Origin: Candidatus Saliniplasma halalkaliphilum
Lineage (GTDB): Archaea > Thermoplasmatota > Thermoplasmata > Halarchaeoplasmatales > Halarchaeoplasmataceae
NCBI GenBank assembly: GCA_019594235.1
Contig: JAFDTG010000001.1
Coordinates: forward strand, 8,841 to 72,840
Direction of reading: 5' to 3'
DNA length: 64,000 nt
In this document: positions 15,458 through 23,500 of the stretch, one piece after another
How the letters are laid out: every line of letters starts with the position of its first letter
Numbering within the stretch: the stretch's first letter is position 1
Program-made: the position numbers and the translations under genes
The notes under the pieces: model-generated
Seen by the model: only the letters and a program-made list of their open reading frames with translations
The model's database searches: none
What the model was told of the DNA's origin: nothing

Positions 15458-17173
15458 ATGCCAAAAATTAAAAAATTATCATCTCGAACTGTGAATCAAA
15501 TAGCTGCAGGAGAAGTGATCGAACGACCAGCTTCCGTGGTTAAGGAACTTATAGAGAATTCTCTAGACGCTGGTGCTGATGAGATATATATCGAAGTTGA
15601 AAATGGTGGAAAGGACCGTATTCTTGTAAAGGATAACGGGACCGGGATGGCAAAAGAAGAAGTGAAACTAGCCTTCGAAAAACATGCTACTAGTAAGATA
15701 AATGATATCGATGACCTCGATGATCTAAGCAGTTTAGGTTTTAGAGGAGAAGCTCTACCTAGCATAGCGGCCGTATCAAAAGTTAAAGCTGAAACCAAAC
15801 AGAAAGATGATTTAGAAGGAGTTGAAATAATAATCCATGGTGATGAAATAAAAAGTATAGACACCGTTGGTTGTCCTGTTGGAACGACTATCGAAGTGAA
15901 AGATTTGTTTTACAATACACCTGCTCGACGGAAGTATCTTAACAAGACCAACACTGAATTGGCCCATGTTACAAGCATCGTTACAAGGAATGCACTATCT
16001 AAACCAGAAGTTCAGTTTACTTTGATCCATAATGGTAATGAGATCTTCTTCGTACCGAAGGCAAAGTCTAAATTACAAAATATAAAATCGATTTACGGCG
16101 TTGATATCGCCAAAAAGATGGTGCATGTAGATGAGAAAAATGATTATATTTCAATTGATGGTTTTCTTAGTAAACCTGAAATTACAAGATCTAACAGAAA
16201 ACATATCTATACTTACGTAAACGGTAGGTTCGTAGAAAACTCACTTTTAAAAGACAGTGTGATGGAGGGCTATAAAACACTGCTTCCAAGAAAACGTTAC
16301 CCAATCACAGTGATCGATCTTTCAATTTCTGGGAACTATATCGATGTGAATGTACATCCTACGAAAACCAAAATAAGATTTCGGGATGAAAAAAAAGTTA
16401 AAGAAGAAATAAGCAATGTTGTAAAATCAACACTTTTAAAACACGATCTTGTACCGACTCCAGACAAGGAAGTAAAAAGAGAAGTATATGAACAAGAGCA
16501 AAAGCAAAAAGATTCAGAAGATATTTTACAATCTACCAGCTTTGGTAATTCACAAAGTACTTTGGACCTTGAGGAAGAAGTTGATGTTAAAGAATCTAAG
16601 TTACCAGAGATGAAGATATTAGGGATACTCAAAAACTCTTATATTTTAACGGAAACCCCTAAAGGATTTTCAATTATAGATCAGCACGCAGCTCACGAGA
16701 GGATTAACTACGAGGGATTGAAAAATAAATATGATAAAAATATCAGTAGTCAGGACTTATTATCCCCAAAAACAATCGAAGTTAAACCAAGAGAGGCCGC
16801 GCTTATCAAAGCAAATAATGAACTTTTAGAAAAGCTCGGTTTCAAACTCGAATCTTTTGGAAAATCAACCTATAGGATAAGGGGTATACCAGTGGTATTA
16901 GGCGAGATGCAAGGCGAAGAGATATTCTACTCAGTTTTAGATGAATTATCCGATTTAAAAACCAGCAGTTTAGAAGAAAGAAAAGAAGAATTGATCAAAT
17001 ATATGGCCTGTAGATCTTCCGTTATGGCTGGTGATAACTTATCGCTTACGATAGCTAAAGAAATAATCCAGAAATTAGGTAATACTGAGATACCATATAC
17101 ATGCCCTCATGGAAGACCGACAATAATCAATTATACGACCAAAGAACTAGACAAGATGTTTAAAAGAACTTGA
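15458..17173 (+). CDS. mutL: DNA mismatch repair protein MutL with endonuclease motif
   Basis: A 571-residue MutL. The GHKL ATPase domain shows QIAAGEVIERPASVVKELIENSLDA, DNGTGM, TSKINDIDDL and GFRGEALPSI. After an acidic linker the C-terminal domain contains DQHAAHERINYE (about residues 408-419), the metal-binding DQHA(X)2E(X)4E motif of nicking MutL homologues, and CPHGRP near the end. So this MutL probably makes its own nick and does not need MutH. ATG follows the mutS stop by one base with a GGAGG inside the end of mutS. Confidence 0.97.
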   Translation: MPKIKKLSSRTVNQIAAGEVIERPASVVKELIENSLDAGADEIYIEVENGGKDRILVKDNGTGMAKEEVKLAFEKHATSKINDIDDLDDLSSLGFRGEALPSIAAVSKVKAETKQKDDLEGVEIIIHGDEIKSIDTVGCPVGTTIEVKDLFYNTPARRKYLNKTNTELAHVTSIVTRNALSKPEVQFTLIHNGNEIFFVPKAKSKLQNIKSIYGVDIAKKMVHVDEKNDYISIDGFLSKPEITRSNRKHIYTYVNGRFVENSLLKDSVMEGYKTLLPRKRYPITVIDLSISGNYIDVNVHPTKTKIRFRDEKKVKEEISNVVKSTLLKHDLVPTPDKEVKREVYEQEQKQKDSEDILQSTSFGNSQSTLDLEEEVDVKESKLPEMKILGILKNSYILTETPKGFSIIDQHAAHERINYEGLKNKYDKNISSQDLLSPKTIEVKPREAALIKANNELLEKLGFKLESFGKSTYRIRGIPVVLGEMQGEEIFYSVLDELSDLKTSSLEERKEELIKYMACRSSVMAGDNLSLTIAKEIIQKLGNTEIPYTCPHGRPTIINYTTKELDKMFKRT

Positions 17174-17278
17174 AGAGGAACATTTTAAAGAGCTATATGG
17201 ATAGAAAGATTTATAAAATGCATACTAATATAGGAATCCCAGAAGTTAGTAGTTAGTAGTTCCTGATTTTACCAATAG

Positions 17279-17378
17279 AGCGGGGTAGGGTAGCTAGGAA
17301 AACCCGTCGGGCTCATATGGTGCATAATAAAGCACCTGAGGAACCCGGAGACCAGTGGTTCAAATCCACTCCCCGCTA
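17279..17378 (+). tRNA. Initiator tRNA-Met (CAT) with a 25-base intron
   Basis: Acceptor AGCGGGG/CCCCGCT with discriminator A, the GGG-CCC pairs of the anticodon stem and the T arm CAGTGG-TTCAAAT-CCACT identify an archaeal initiator. The loop is CTCATA, then an intron 17318-17342, then A and CCCGG. The intron folds as GGTGC-ATAATAAA-GCACC, and its TGAG pairs with CTCA of the exon. This leaves two 3-base bulges (TAT, GAA) cut after their second base: a textbook bulge-helix-bulge at position 37/38. A TTTATAAA box lies about 65 bases upstream. Confidence 0.97.
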
Positions 17379-17445
17379 TAAATTTTCATAATAGATTTAG
17401 CTCTAATTCCAAAGTTATAAATATTTATTATTACTGAATTAATCG

Positions 17446-17880
17446 ATGAGAAAAGAAACTAAAGAGGAATATTTAGAAACTTTATACAAGTTGTATAAGG
17501 AGGGAAAAAAGGATAAAATTAAAACAGGTGAGATCGCTGAAAACCTTGATGTTTCACCTCCTACGGTAACAGAAGTACTTCCACTTTTAGAAGAAGAAGG
17601 TTATCTAGAATACATCCCCTATCATGGCGTAAAATTGACTGAAAAGGGGCACAATGAGGGAAAAAGAATAGTAAGAAGTCATCGCGTGCTTGAAGTATTT
17701 CTCAAAAAGTATTTCACTTTAGATGAAGACGTATTACATGAAAAAGCTTGCCAAATGGAGCATATTTTCAACGAAGAAATGATAGATATAATATGTGAGG
17801 AATTAGGTCAACCCAAGATATGTCCACACGGCAATGAAATCCCCGAGTGTGAAAAGGATTGCTGTCCTGCTGATAAATGA
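17446..17880 (+). CDS. DtxR/MntR-family metal-dependent transcriptional regulator
   Basis: A 144-residue regulator. The winged helix KTGEIAENLDVSPPTVTEVLPLLEEEGYLEYIPYHGVKLTEKG is the DtxR DNA-binding domain. RSHRVLEVFLKKYFTL...HEKACQMEHIFNEEMIDIICEELGQPKICPHGNEIP is the metal-binding and dimer domain with its conserved H, C/E and H residues. It should repress metal-uptake genes when Fe2+ or Mn2+ is plentiful. No SH3 domain is present. The Cys-rich tail (CPHG...CEKDCCP) is somewhat unusual. Neighbours give no hint of the target; a TATAAATA box precedes the gene. Confidence 0.93.
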   Translation: MRKETKEEYLETLYKLYKEGKKDKIKTGEIAENLDVSPPTVTEVLPLLEEEGYLEYIPYHGVKLTEKGHNEGKRIVRSHRVLEVFLKKYFTLDEDVLHEKACQMEHIFNEEMIDIICEELGQPKICPHGNEIPECEKDCCPADK

Positions 17881-17953
17881 TCTTTTTTAATAACCAAAGT
17901 ATGTACCTAGCGAGGGAAAACACACATATATTAACAATGACAATCAGGAAATT

Positions 17954-19615
17954 ATGTCAGTGGAAAGGTCAGAATTGATCCGGAAATACGCTTTGAAGAA
18001 CGCAGTTAAATTCGATGGTGAAGCTACTGTTGGACCAGTTATGGGTAAAGTGATGGGAGAATCAGAGGAATGTAGAAAAGATCCTGCCGGTACGAAAGAA
18101 CTGGTTGAGCAAATTGTAGGAGAAGTAAATAAATTATCCCTTGATGAACAAACCAGTGAATTAAAAAATAAGATGCCCGAGTATTTTGAAGAAAAAGAAG
18201 AGGAAGAAATCGATAGATTACCAGAGATCGAAGGTGAAGATATCGTTATGAGGATGGCACCCTATCCAAGCGGTCCACTGCATATAGGTAATTCACGTAT
18301 GGTAATATTGAACGATGAGTATGTCAAAAGGAATGATGGAAAATTAGTTTTGTTTTATGATGATACCATTGGTTCTGAGAAGAAAAAACCACTCATTGAA
18401 GCTTTTGATTTGATTAAAGAAGGCTTGGAATGGTTGGGGGTAGAATGGCATGAAACTTATTATAAGTCTGAAAGGATGGAAATTTATTACGAGTATGGTC
18501 AAAAAATAATCGAAATGGGAGATGCATATGTTTGTGAATGCAGTGCTAAAGGATTAAGAAAGAATCGTGAAAAGGGGATAGAGTGTGAACATAGATCTAG
18601 AAGTGTTGATGAAAATCTTGAAAAATGGGAAAAAATGCTTGATGGTGAGTTTGATGAAGGAGAAGTCACCGTTAGGCTGAAAACTGATATGCAATATCCT
18701 GATCCTGCTTTTAGGGATCGTGTTTTATTCAGAGTATCTAACCAAGAACATCCTAGGGTCGGCGATGAATACCATGTTTGGCCCTTACTAGAGTTTTCAT
18801 GGGCTATCGACGACCATTTATTGGGTATGACTCACATTTTAAGAGGTAAAGATCTTGTTATGGAAGATAAGATGGAGGAATATATCTGGGATCTTTTTGG
18901 CTGGGAAAAGTGTGAGTTTTTACACTATGGAATGTTAAGATTAAGGAATGTAAGGTTAAGTAAGAGTGAGTTCCAGCAGCAGATAAAAGAAGGAAAACTT
19001 AGAGGTTGGGATGATCCTAGAACATGGTCTCTACAGTCCCTCAAAAGGAGAGGTATACAACCAGAGGCTATCAGAGACTTTATTTTGGATTTTGGTATGT
19101 CAAAAACTGATATTGAAGTACCCGCCTCAAAATTATATGCCAAAAATAGAGAAATTATCGACGAAAAAGCTAATAGGTACTTTTTTGTAAAAGACCCAGT
19201 TGAGATCGAGTTAGTAGGGGACTTAGATATCGATGAAGCCGAGATACCTAGACATCCAGATTTTTCAGACCGTGGAAATAGAAAAATCAAGGTGGACAGA
19301 AAATTGTTCATATCCAAAAAAGATTGGAACGAGAACGAAGGGAAAGAAGTCCGGTTGAAAAACTTGTGTAATATAAAGCTTGAAGGCCATAAAGGATATG
19401 TTACAGATTTAGCAAATAAAGATATCTTAAAGATCCAGTGGCTTCCCGATGGAGAAAAATGTTCTGTTGAGAAACCTGATGGAAGTTATGACGAAGGTAT
19501 CGTTGAAACAAACATAGAAGAGGTAGAATTGAATGATTTAGTTCAATTCGAAAGGTATGGATTCGTAAAAATTCTTGAGAATTCTCAATGGAAAGTTTCA
19601 TACGGGCATAGATAA
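17954..19615 (+). CDS. gltX: Glutamyl-tRNA synthetase, archaeal type
   Basis: A 553-residue class I synthetase of the archaeal/eukaryotic GlxRS type. The ATP site PYPSGPLHIGNSRM (HIGH variant) lies near residue 100, with an archaeal N-terminal helical extension before it. FYDDTIGSEKKKP, YEYGQKIIEMGDAYVC and RLSKSEF (KMSKS equivalent) follow, then a beta-barrel anticodon domain. It charges tRNA-Glu; many archaeal enzymes are non-discriminating and also charge tRNA-Gln for GatDE. That cannot be decided here. Confidence 0.95.
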   Translation: MSVERSELIRKYALKNAVKFDGEATVGPVMGKVMGESEECRKDPAGTKELVEQIVGEVNKLSLDEQTSELKNKMPEYFEEKEEEEIDRLPEIEGEDIVMRMAPYPSGPLHIGNSRMVILNDEYVKRNDGKLVLFYDDTIGSEKKKPLIEAFDLIKEGLEWLGVEWHETYYKSERMEIYYEYGQKIIEMGDAYVCECSAKGLRKNREKGIECEHRSRSVDENLEKWEKMLDGEFDEGEVTVRLKTDMQYPDPAFRDRVLFRVSNQEHPRVGDEYHVWPLLEFSWAIDDHLLGMTHILRGKDLVMEDKMEEYIWDLFGWEKCEFLHYGMLRLRNVRLSKSEFQQQIKEGKLRGWDDPRTWSLQSLKRRGIQPEAIRDFILDFGMSKTDIEVPASKLYAKNREIIDEKANRYFFVKDPVEIELVGDLDIDEAEIPRHPDFSDRGNRKIKVDRKLFISKKDWNENEGKEVRLKNLCNIKLEGHKGYVTDLANKDILKIQWLPDGEKCSVEKPDGSYDEGIVETNIEEVELNDLVQFERYGFVKILENSQWKVSYGHR

Positions 19616-19658
19616 AGTTTGGGAAAATAATTAAAATAATAAAATACATGACATAAGT

Positions 19659-19847
19659 ATGGAACCACATACCCACTGTCAAATATGTAGTAAACCTGTA
19701 CCTTTAGATGAAAAATTTTGTTCAGAAAAATGCAGGGAAGAATACAATGAATTTATCGAAAAGAGGAAGAAGAAAACTTACATATTTTACGTACTTCTTG
19801 CAGGACTCTTGATATTGATATTTTTACAGTTATCTGGAATTTGGTAA
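19659..19847 (+). CDS. Small zinc-ribbon membrane protein, DUF2116-like
   Basis: A 62-residue protein: a zinc-binding knuckle pair, CQICSKPVPLDEKFCSEKC, followed by a charged helix and one C-terminal membrane helix. This layout matches archaeal DUF2116 proteins. Two bases separate it from the adenylyltransferase gene, so they are probably co-transcribed. Function unknown. Confidence 0.8.
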   Translation: MEPHTHCQICSKPVPLDEKFCSEKCREEYNEFIEKRKKKTYIFYVLLAGLLILIFLQLSGIW

Positions 19848-19848
19848 A

Positions 19849-20751
19849 ATGCCTAAAAAAGTAGTTTTGGGAGGTACCTTCGACCATGTCCATATGGGCC
19901 ATGTAAAACTCATCGAGAAGGCATTCGAAGAAGGTGATGTTACCATCGGTTTAGTTTCAGATGAGATGCTGAAAGAGTGGAAACCACAAGTAGAAAGATC
20001 ATATGAAAAGAGAAAAAAGAATCTAGAAAACTTCCTAGCAAGTAAGGAAAACTGGGAAATCGTTAAGATATCTGATCCTTACAGTAAAGCTGTGGAAGGA
20101 GATTTTGATACGCTTGTTGTCTCTTCTGAAACTAAGGAACGTGGAGAAGAAATCAACAGAAAGAGAGAAAAGATAGGAAAACAACCTTTAGAGATAATTG
20201 AGGTTAAACCAGTGGTAGCTGAGGATTTTTTACCTATAAGTTCAACGAGAATAAGGAATGATGAAATAGATGAATATGGAGATAGATTAACACCTGTCAA
20301 AGTCAATGTGGAGTGCACCGATACAGAAGAATTTGAAGCTGTAAAGGATTTGATGTCAGACTTCTTCGAATGTGATCTAAATAGAAGAAGTGTAAATTTC
20401 AGTGAAGATGATCTAGAAGTTCCGGACGGATTCGATTATGTAATAAATCTAGCTATAGAAAGCGAAAATCTTGAAGGTGAACAGTTATTTGTAGAGAAAG
20501 CGGTCATCAAAGACAAACTAGGTTTTACATCACACGGTCATAGTCCTGAGTTAAGAATACCGGATAAATGGATCCGATCTAAAAATAAATTAGATCTGTT
20601 CAATTCTTTAAAAGTGGTAGGGGAAGAATTAGAAAATGATTTTGACCCAGTAGGGATGATAACAGGAGAAGCAACGGATACTAAAGGGTACATAAAATCA
20701 GCGATAGTCGATGCTCTATTACCAAGGATGAGAGGTGATTTATATTCATGA
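19849..20751 (+). CDS. coaD: Phosphopantetheine adenylyltransferase fused to DUF84-like NTP phosphatase domain
   Basis: A 300-residue two-domain protein. Residues 1-150 are archaeal PPAT: VVLGGTFDHVHMGHVKLIEKAF holds the T/H-x-G-H nucleotidyl-transfer motif, and PISSTRIR is the ISST/SR motif. It makes dephospho-CoA in CoA synthesis. Residues from about 155 resemble the DUF84/YjjX inosine-xanthosine triphosphatase family (FTSHGHSPELRIPD, MITGEATDTKGYIKSAIVDALLPR), though divergent. Fusions of this type are known, as I recall, from Thermoplasmata-related archaea. Whether the second domain is active is uncertain. Confidence 0.88.
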   Translation: MPKKVVLGGTFDHVHMGHVKLIEKAFEEGDVTIGLVSDEMLKEWKPQVERSYEKRKKNLENFLASKENWEIVKISDPYSKAVEGDFDTLVVSSETKERGEEINRKREKIGKQPLEIIEVKPVVAEDFLPISSTRIRNDEIDEYGDRLTPVKVNVECTDTEEFEAVKDLMSDFFECDLNRRSVNFSEDDLEVPDGFDYVINLAIESENLEGEQLFVEKAVIKDKLGFTSHGHSPELRIPDKWIRSKNKLDLFNSLKVVGEELENDFDPVGMITGEATDTKGYIKSAIVDALLPRMRGDLYS

Positions 20752-20787
20752 TTTTCGGTTGAAATGGGGAAATCTTTAATAACAACC

Positions 20788-20795
20788 TTTAAATA
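20788..20795 (+). promoter_or_regulatory. TATA box of the ribosomal/aIF6 cluster
   Basis: TTTAAATA preceded by AACC lies 37 bases before the S19e start. Transcription would begin near 20817, leaving a short leader with TGGAG at 20816-20820. Confidence 0.5.
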
Positions 20796-20831
20796 AGTTC
20801 AAATATTGAGTTCGCTGGAGTGTAATACATT

Positions 20832-21284
20832 ATGGTAACAGTATACGACGTCCCTCCAAATAAATTAGTCGAAGATGTAAGCGAGAAAATGAAGGATATG
20901 GATAACATAAAGAGTCCTAGTTGGGCACAATATGTTAAGACAGGTATCCATAAAGAGAAAGCACCCTTAGACGAAGAGTGGTGGTATAAACGGGTTTCCG
21001 CGATACTAAGGAGTGTTTACACACAAGGACCTGTGGGTATATCCAAGCTTAGAGGAAAATATGGAGGGAAACAAGAAAGAGGGGCCAAACCTAGTAGAGT
21101 AGCTAAAGGATCCGGTTCAATTGTTAGAACTGCCCTTAAACAACTTGAAGATGAAGGATTAGTAAAGAAAGAAAAGAAAGGTAGATCTATCACACCTGAA
21201 GGACAGGCTTTATTAGATAATACCGCTTATGAGATATTGAAAAAGATGGCTGAAGATGATCCCGAACTGACAAAATATCTCTGA
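20832..21284 (+). CDS. rps19e: Ribosomal protein S19e
   Basis: A 150-residue S19e. VYDVPPNKLVEDVSEKMKD, SPSWAQYVKTGIHKEKAPLDEEWWYKRVSAILRSVY and GVSKLRGKYGG-type sequence (GISKLRGKYGGKQERGAKPSRVAKGSG) are family hallmarks, with a winged-helix C-terminus. It is a small-subunit protein of archaea and eukaryotes needed for 18S/16S maturation. First gene of the conserved S19e-PDCD5-L39e-L31e-aIF6 cluster. Confidence 0.98.
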   Translation: MVTVYDVPPNKLVEDVSEKMKDMDNIKSPSWAQYVKTGIHKEKAPLDEEWWYKRVSAILRSVYTQGPVGISKLRGKYGGKQERGAKPSRVAKGSGSIVRTALKQLEDEGLVKKEKKGRSITPEGQALLDNTAYEILKKMAEDDPELTKYL

Positions 21285-21297
21285 AGGTAAGGTATTT

Positions 21298-21627
21298 ATG
21301 GATGAAGATGAGTTAGAAAGGATTAAAAAACAAAAACTTCAACAACTTAAAGAGCAAAAAGAAGCCGAAGAAGAACAAGAAGGATCAGAAGAACAATTCG
21401 AGGCTCAGAAAAAAGCTATACTCAGACAATTGATGACCCCTGAAGCAAGAGAAAGATTAGGACGAGTTAGGGTTGCAAGACCTGAGATAGCGGAAAATAT
21501 AGAATCACAGATAATAATGCTGGCCCAGCGAGGGGCTATCCAGGGTAAAATCACGGATAAAACTTTAAAAGAACTGTTAAAAAAGATAACAGGTAAAAAA
21601 AAGGATATCAATATTAAAAGGAGATAA
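21298..21627 (+). CDS. PDCD5-family DNA/RNA-binding protein
   Basis: A 109-residue protein of the archaeal PDCD5 (TFAR19) family: a charged N-terminal helix (RIKKQKLQQLKEQKEAEEEQ), then FEAQKKAILRQLMTPEARERLGRVRVARPEIAENIESQIIMLAQRG, the family core. It binds nucleic acid in vitro; the eukaryotic homologue interacts with chaperonin CCT. Position between S19e and L39e is conserved among euryarchaea. Confidence 0.95.
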   Translation: MDEDELERIKKQKLQQLKEQKEAEEEQEGSEEQFEAQKKAILRQLMTPEARERLGRVRVARPEIAENIESQIIMLAQRGAIQGKITDKTLKELLKKITGKKKDINIKRR

Positions 21628-21630
21628 ATC

Positions 21631-21786
21631 ATGTCAAGCAATAAACCAGGACCGAAAAAAAGAAGATTGCTGAAAAGAGGTAAAGAAAACAAACGTGTGC
21701 CTGCATGGGTAATGCAGAGAACTAACAGACGGTTCACTCGTCATCCAAAGAGAAGAAACTGGCGTCGAGATGACTTAGACGAGTAA
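21631..21786 (+). CDS. rpl39e: Ribosomal protein L39e
   Basis: A 51-residue basic protein beginning [17 protein letters not shown] and containing [18 protein letters not shown], then [11 protein letters not shown]. This is L39e, which lines the peptide exit tunnel. It starts 3 bases after the PDCD5 stop with an AGGAG site in the preceding bases. The gene is short enough to be missed by length-limited gene calls. Confidence 0.98.
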   Translation: MSSNKPGPKKRRLLKRGKENKRVPAWVMQRTNRRFTRHPKRRNWRRDDLDE

Positions 21787-21809
21787 ATCGATTTGAATCA
21801 GGTGAGGAT

Positions 21810-22076
21810 ATGGTAGACCAAGAAGAGAGAATAATTAATATTCCATTAAACGAAGTAAAAAATTCACCAGCTAGTAAACGAGCATCTTTAGCGATGAAAA
21901 TCGTTAGAGAGTTTGTTTCTAAACATATGAATGTCCCATCAGAGGACGTTTGGATAGACTCTACTACTAACGAAGAGATTTGGCAAAGGGGAGTAAAGAA
22001 ACCGCCTTCGAAAATAAAAGTACGAGCGATTAAATTCGAGGATGGTATAGTAGAGGTTTCAATACCGAGAGAGTAA
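21810..22076 (+). CDS. rpl31e: Ribosomal protein L31e
   Basis: An 88-residue L31e: ERIINIPLNEVKNSPASKRASLAMKIVREFVSKHM and VWIDSTTNEEIWQRGVKKPPSKIKVRAI match the family. Large-subunit protein near the tunnel exit. It is preceded by AGGTGAGG and followed after 3 bases by the aIF6 gene. Confidence 0.98.
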   Translation: MVDQEERIINIPLNEVKNSPASKRASLAMKIVREFVSKHMNVPSEDVWIDSTTNEEIWQRGVKKPPSKIKVRAIKFEDGIVEVSIPRE

Positions 22077-22079
22077 TCT

Positions 22080-22730
22080 ATGCTAAAAAAACATGCCATC
22101 GATCAAAAACCGTACATAGGTGTTTTTACCGTTGCTACAGAAGAAATATCTATTATTCCTTTAGTCGATAAAGACCCCTTCGAGGAAGCTATGGAAACTC
22201 CTGTGGTAAGAACAACAGTAGGAGGAACAAGGGTATTAGGGGCTTTGATGGTTGCAAATTCTAATGGAATACTGGTTTCTGATATTGCAGAAAGTAGGGA
22301 GATAGATCCTTTGTTAGATTATGCTGATGTAACGTTAGTACCTGACAGGTTCAATGCTCTTGGAAACAATATTTTAATAAACGATTATGGTGCCTTGATA
22401 CACCCAGACCTTCATAATAAAACCGAGAAAGCGATTAAATCTTTCTTAAACGTTCCAGTTAAACGAGGGAGAATAGCTGGCATAGAGATTGTCGGCTCAG
22501 TAGCAGTTGCCACAAACAAAGGGATCCTTTGTCATCCTCATGTAAAAGATGATGAAAAAGAAATGATGGAAGACCTTTTCGAAGTTCCTGTTATGAAGAC
22601 AACTGCAAACCATGGTTCCGCCTGGATAGGGACTTGTTTAGTTGCAAACACAAAAGGTGCTGTAATAGGGGATAGAACGACGCCTATAGAAATGGGAAGG
22701 ATAGAAGAAGGATTGGGTTATTTGGATTGA
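22080..22730 (+). CDS. eif6: Translation initiation factor 6 (aIF6)
   Basis: A 216-residue aIF6, the five-fold pseudosymmetric anti-association factor that binds the large ribosomal subunit. Internal repeats such as VRTTVGGTRVLGALMVANSNGILVS, ALGNNILINDYGALIHPD and KTTANHGSAWIGTCLVANTKGAVIG are visible. It is the last gene of the cluster; the L18a/LX, prefoldin and ftsY genes that often follow are absent, and the next gene is convergent. Confidence 0.97.
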   Translation: MLKKHAIDQKPYIGVFTVATEEISIIPLVDKDPFEEAMETPVVRTTVGGTRVLGALMVANSNGILVSDIAESREIDPLLDYADVTLVPDRFNALGNNILINDYGALIHPDLHNKTEKAIKSFLNVPVKRGRIAGIEIVGSVAVATNKGILCHPHVKDDEKEMMEDLFEVPVMKTTANHGSAWIGTCLVANTKGAVIGDRTTPIEMGRIEEGLGYLD

Positions 22731-22732
22731 TT

Positions 22733-23371
22733 TTATAGAGAGAAAACCCAAACTTCAGTTTCGTTAGGTAAATCTGTTTTTAAGAAGTCTAATTCGACAC
22801 CCACTTTGTGAGTCTTTTCTTCTGGATATAAATCTAAGAAGGGTTGTACTCCCTTTATATCCAAAGAAAGTCCGCCGACTTTAAAATGCATAGGTATTGC
22901 AATACTAGGTGTGATTTTTTCAATAATTTTAGCTGCCTCTTCGGGACCTATAGTGAAAGTTCCTCCAATAGGAATGAAAAGAAAATCAACAGGTTTAATT
23001 TTTTCTATTATTTCATCATCCAAATCATGACCTAGATCCCCGAGATGGCAGAATTTTATTCCACCTGTTTCAAATTTGAATATTATATTTTCCCCTCTCT
23101 TTTGACCACTTTCCTCGTCATGATAAGTTTTAAAACCTTTTATCTTTATTTTTCCTTTTTCATATTCTCCAGGTTTATCTATGACTTGGGTATCACTCTT
23201 ATCAACAAGTCTGACAGCGTTATGGTCAAAATGATCATGACTTACAGTAACAATATCACCTTTGACATTCGGTTCTCTAATGCCTATGTTCCTCCCATCA
23301 TGAGGGTCGGTTACGACCACTGAATCGTTCTCTATTTCGAAACACGAATGTCCATGCCATCTTATCCTCAT
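22733..23371 (-). CDS. Metallo-beta-lactamase-fold hydrolase, UlaG-like
   Basis: A 212-residue protein of the MBL-fold group typified by UlaG and UPF0173. RWHGHSCFEIE, VSHDHFDHNAVR (the H-x-H-x-D-H metal site), KFCHLGDLGH and IPMHFKVGG provide the metal ligands. Substrate is unknown; this group includes lactonases, phosphodiesterases and many uncharacterised housekeeping proteins. It is convergent with aIF6 (2-base gap) and divergent from rqcH. Confidence 0.9.
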   Translation of the reverse strand: MRIRWHGHSCFEIENDSVVVTDPHDGRNIGIREPNVKGDIVTVSHDHFDHNAVRLVDKSDTQVIDKPGEYEKGKIKIKGFKTYHDEESGQKRGENIIFKFETGGIKFCHLGDLGHDLDDEIIEKIKPVDFLFIPIGGTFTIGPEEAAKIIEKITPSIAIPMHFKVGGLSLDIKGVQPFLDLYPEEKTHKVGVELDFLKTDLPNETEVWVFSL

Positions 23372-23500
23372 TATAACTCCTCCTTTTCACCAATGAAAAA
23401 AGATGAATTTAAGATTTATGCTTATTACAAAAGTACAATATAAGTTTCATGAAATTCTCATGTAAAAAAATATAAACCCAAAGGATGAGTTTTCATACCC

